This document shows positions 14,501-16,617 of a stretch of DNA of 16,617 nucleotides, piece after piece. The notes below the pieces were generated by a model that did not search any database, was not told the DNA's origin, and saw nothing but the letters and a program-made list of their open reading frames with translations. This stretch comes from Bacteroidetes bacterium UBA6661 (GTDB taxonomy: Bacteria > Bacteroidota > Bacteroidia > AKYH767-A > OLB10). The position numbers and the translations under genes are program-made. The stretch's first letter is position 1, and each line of letters starts with the position of its first letter. The DNA lies in the NCBI GenBank assembly GCA_002455375.1, contig DKKR01000015.1:26304-42920 (forward strand). The letters run 5' to 3'.

Positions 14501-16617
14501 TTTTGTGCTGGAGGTAACTCAACACTCAATGCTGGAAGTGGATACACAAATTATTTGTGGAGTGGTGGAGCAACTACACAGACTATCAATGTCACTACAT
14601 CAGGTAATTATATAGTAACAGTAACTAATGCAGCAGGATGTACTGCAACAACAAATAAAGTAATTACAGTTAATGCATTGCCAGTACCAACCATTAGTGG
14701 TCCGGCAGGTATATGTCCTGGTGCCAGTGCCAATCTTGTTGCAGGAAGTTATGCATCTTACCTTTGGTCAAATGGAAATACCACATCTTCAATTACTACT
14801 AATGTTTCTGGAAACTATACTGTAACAGTTACAGATGTCAACGGATGTGTTGGCTCATCAAATTATAATTTACTTTCTTTTCAAAACCCTATTCCTGTTA
14901 TCAATGGAATGGCAGCAATATGTCAAAATCAAAATTCAATTTTAGATGCAGGTAGCTTTGCTTCATGGCAATGGTCAACAGGTGCTGTATCACAAACTAT
15001 ATCAGTGAATCAGTCAGGTACATATTCTGTTACGGTAACCAATAATGATGGTTGTGTTGCATCAACTTCGTTTAATGTTGTGGTGAATCCTCTTCCTGTT
15101 CCTGTAATTTCTGGAACTTCAGAATTTTGTTCAGGAAACTCTTCTGTACTTAACATTGGTGGAGGTAGTTTTGCATCATATCTATGGAATACTTCTGCAA
15201 CTACCAGTACAATCTCAGTATCTTCAGGGGGAAATTATGTAGTAACAGTTACTGATGCAAATGGATGTACTGCTTCCACCAATCAGGTAGTTACAGTGTG
15301 GAATCTTCCAACTCCAATAATTTCAGGCAACAATGCAATATGCAATGGTACACAAACTACATTGACTGCAGGAAGTTATTCAAATTATCAATGGTCTACC
15401 GGAGCTTCTACAGATTCTATAACTGTTTCAAATGGTGCTAACTATATTGTAACAGTAACAGATGTTAACGGATGTACAGGAACTTCAGCACCATTTACTG
15501 TAACAATAAACCAACTGCCTACTGCAATAATTTCAGGTACAACATCTATCTGTATTGGACAGTCAACTACACTTCAGGTTCAGTTTACCGGAACTGCACC
15601 TTATAGCTATCGCTATAGTGATGGCACAAATGTGTCAGCAATTTTAAATAGTAACATTACAGCAGCACAAATTATAGTTACTCCGGTTAGTACAACAGAT
15701 TATACGCTTACTCAAATTAGTGATGCAAACTGCTCAGGCAATTTTTCAGGAGTAGCAAGAGTAGTTGTTAATCCATTGCCTCAACCTGTTATTTCAGGTT
15801 CTGACGGAGAGTGCGATGGCATTTCAGCCACACTTACTACTGGAAACTTTGCATCATATTTATGGTCAACAGGAGCAACTACACAATCAATTGCTGTTAA
15901 TTCTTCCGGAAGCTATGTGTGTACAGTAACTTCCACAGCAGGATGCAAAGCTTCTGCCAGCCATAATTTTGAAACTTATCCACTGCCTGTAGTTTCTTTT
16001 ACCAACGACAGTAGTCTGACCTGTGAACTTCCAATAATAAATTTCACTAACACTTCGCAATATCAGTTAGGATCAGTGTTTGAATGGAATATTGATAATA
16101 CAGTTTACAATTCTCTAAATGCTACACATCAGTTTTCCGGTTCAGGAAGTTATCCCGTATCATTAATCATAACGTCTCCAAACAATTGTGTTGGTGAATC
16201 AATAGCGAATGTAAACATTACAGTATTCCCTTTACCACAAGCTTCATTTACAATAGCACCCGATCAGGCACCGTTATTTAATTCTGAAGTAACGTTTGGT
16301 GATGTCTCTGCAAATGCTGTAAGCTGGTTGTGGGATTTTGGTGATGGTGATACTTCAACCTTACAAAATGTAAGTCACTTTTATGCTGATCCGGGAAAGT
16401 ACAATGCAAAGCTTTATGTTACAAACGTTGCAGGTTGTATAGACTCATTAGCACGTGAAATTTTCATCACTCCATTTTATATTCCAAATGCGTTTACACC
16501 CAATGGTGATGGTCGCAATGAAACATTTTTTGATCCGGGTTATGCTACTAATGTGCAAAGTCTTACAATGAATATATATAACCGTTGGGGGCAGTTGGTT
16601 TATACAACAGATAATTT
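11543..16617 (+). CDS. Giant type IX-secreted surface protein: choice-of-anchor L, Ig-like array, PKD and gliding-motility C-terminal domain (3' truncated)
   Basis: From ATG 11543 I read the frame to the window edge with no stop: 1,691 full codons, gene incomplete. Order: signal peptide (1-21, ...LSTQA before Gln22); choice-of-anchor L domain (about 25-263) with FVFASEEYNDYV and a run of paired cysteines; then about 14 Ig-like domains of about 70 residues to near base 15975, each with a Cys after the first strand, a W-S-x-G-A-T-T turn, a Y-x-V-T-V-T strand and a closing GC. One domain (about 15511-15770) is longer and lacks the W turn. Two PKD-type domains follow, the second with WLWDFGDGD (base 16323 on). 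Last is the start of the CHU_C/TIGR04131 domain, IPNAFTPNGDGRNE and IYNRWGQLVY, the type IX outer-membrane sorting signal. Likely a cell-surface or secreted adhesin-like fibre (inference); ligand unknown. Confidence 0.93.
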   Translation, partial: MKILNYLCTAFILLLGLSTQAQLTVTSGNPAAAIVDTLVGTGVSVANITYTGNASSKGTFRCTGGCNLGITRGVFLSTGNAGQTPTSPPSDFHSSDMSASGDAQLNLIVAPNLTQDAAVLEFDFTPAADSIGFKFVFASEEYNDYVNTAYNDVFAFYISGPGIPGSPKNLALIPGTSIPVSINNVNNGYSAGVSSGPCNHCTYFVDNVPNGGTANFFDGFTTVISAGIKVMPCQTYHMKFAIADVNDGVFDSGVFLEAKSFSSIGNVGITANGVPITQNLDTVYACDGDSVVLTASPAGSYNWNNGQTTQTIVVTQANITPSGVYQYAVLNSSPACFASSKQVKVIFVTPTATITPLGSTALCPGGSVVLQANPGNSYLWSNGATTDTIVVSSAGTYTVTVTQFGNCSAVSTPVVVTQSAPVAIINGVLTICSGSNTTLTATAGTSYQWSTGATTQSVSVGTSNVYTVTVTYSGGCTATASVNVTANTNPVPSITGNNSICQGQSSTISAGSYSGYSWSTGATTSSININTAGSYSVTVTDANGCTGTATFNLAVNANPTPTITGVTSFCAGGNSTLNAGGGYTNYLWSGGATTQTINVTTGGNYAVTVTNAAGCTATTSKVITVNALPVPSVTGTLAFCAGKNTTLTVPGSYASYQWSNGATTSNITVNTASTFTVTVTDANGCTGSKSATTTINANPVPSITGNNSICQGQSSTINAGSYSGYSWSTGATTSSININTAGNYSVTVTDANGCTGTATFNLAVNANPTPTITGVTSFCAGGNSTLNAGGGYTNYLWSGGATTQTINVTTGGNYAVTVTNAAGCTATTNKVITVNALPVPSVTGTLAFCAGKNTTLTVPGSYASYQWSNGATTSNITVNTASTFTVTVTDANGCTGSKSATTTINTNPVPSITGNNSICQGQSSTISAGSYSGYSWSTGATTSSININTAGNYSVTVTDANGCTGTATFNLAVNANPTPAITGITSFCAGGNSTLNAGSGYTNYLWSGGATTQTINVTTSGNYIVTVTNAAGCTATTNKVITVNALPVPTISGPAGICPGASANLVAGSYASYLWSNGNTTSSITTNVSGNYTVTVTDVNGCVGSSNYNLLSFQNPIPVINGMAAICQNQNSILDAGSFASWQWSTGAVSQTISVNQSGTYSVTVTNNDGCVASTSFNVVVNPLPVPVISGTSEFCSGNSSVLNIGGGSFASYLWNTSATTSTISVSSGGNYVVTVTDANGCTASTNQVVTVWNLPTPIISGNNAICNGTQTTLTAGSYSNYQWSTGASTDSITVSNGANYIVTVTDVNGCTGTSAPFTVTINQLPTAIISGTTSICIGQSTTLQVQFTGTAPYSYRYSDGTNVSAILNSNITAAQIIVTPVSTTDYTLTQISDANCSGNFSGVARVVVNPLPQPVISGSDGECDGISATLTTGNFASYLWSTGATTQSIAVNSSGSYVCTVTSTAGCKASASHNFETYPLPVVSFTNDSSLTCELPIINFTNTSQYQLGSVFEWNIDNTVYNSLNATHQFSGSGSYPVSLIITSPNNCVGESIANVNITVFPLPQASFTIAPDQAPLFNSEVTFGDVSANAVSWLWDFGDGDTSTLQNVSHFYADPGKYNAKLYVTNVAGCIDSLAREIFITPFYIPNAFTPNGDGRNETFFDPGYATNVQSLTMNIYNRWGQLVYTTDN
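13006..14689 (+). repeat. 627-bp in-frame super-repeat, about 2.7 copies, inside the Ig-like array
   Basis: Near-identical DNA recurs at an exact spacing of 627 bp: unit 1 at 13006-13632, unit 2 at 13633-14259, unit 3 from 14260 with close identity to about 14689. Each full unit is 209 codons, three Ig-like domains: a (NPVPSITGNNSICQG...), b (NPTPTITGVTSFCAGG...), c (LPVPSVTGTLAFCAGK...). The array is a b c a b c a b, after which the next domain (LPVPTISGPAGICPG...) is clearly divergent. The differences are mostly silent. Comparing the two c domains I count about seven synonymous changes and one replacement (Ala to Thr at the end). No stop or frameshift is present. The pattern fits recent duplication by unequal crossing-over, with later selection or gene conversion keeping the protein sequence. 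Confidence 0.95.

Noticed and set aside
13006..14689. Regularly spaced repeats as a possible CRISPR array or non-coding satellite.
   Set aside because: The units are 627 bp, in frame with no stop, and translate into Ig-like domains; there are no short palindromic repeats with variable spacers.

Overview
The window looks like an AT-rich chromosomal segment from a member of the Bacteroidota (Bacteroidetes). Four observations support this. Most upstream regions carry a perfect TAnnTTTG -7 box, the Bacteroidota-type promoter. Shine-Dalgarno motifs are mostly absent. Two families here are typical of the phylum: SMUG2-type DNA glycosylase and choice-of-anchor L. The right-hand end is a giant exported protein with a CHU_C / gliding-motility C-terminal domain, the signature of type IX secretion cargo. 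Genus cannot be fixed from the sequence; a Chitinophagales- or Sphingobacteriales-like organism is a guess.

Left part (1-3592). A gene entering from the left edge encodes the end of a probable Ntn-hydrolase fused to four membrane helices. After a 287-base gap containing a two-way terminator come three minus-strand genes, read right to left: a protein with three tandem DUF2249-type repeats, a RimJ/RimL-type GNAT acetyltransferase, and a surface-type lipoprotein of unknown function. A 19-bp perfect inverted repeat lies between the DUF2249 and GNAT genes.

Middle part (3593-7560). A divergent promoter region leads right into a single-chain NDP-forming acyl-CoA synthetase. This gene meets, tail to tail with one base between the stops, a minus-strand pair: a VOC/glyoxalase-fold protein whose 3' end overlaps the start of a SMUG2-like uracil-DNA glycosylase. 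A second divergent promoter region separates that pair from a small secreted protein with a TonB-C-like fold.

Right part (7561-16617). A group I cysteine desulfurase overlaps a complete, proofreading-competent DNA polymerase I (polA) by ATGA. The polymerase carries a candidate sliding-clamp motif in its linker. Past polA, a new promoter drives an open reading frame of more than 1,690 codons that runs off the window. It encodes a signal peptide, a choice-of-anchor L domain, about 14 Ig-like domains of about 70 residues, PKD domains and the start of the type IX sorting domain. Inside it, a 627-bp unit (three Ig-like domains, 209 codons) is repeated about 2.7 times at near identity.

No rRNA, tRNA, CRISPR array, insertion sequence or phage gene was seen. 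No gene-free stretch exceeds 300 bases; the longest is 846-1132. Nothing here amounts to a clear new multi-gene system. The most unusual items are the nested super-repeat, the 19-bp inverted repeat, the DUF2249 triplet and the hydrolase-membrane fusion.
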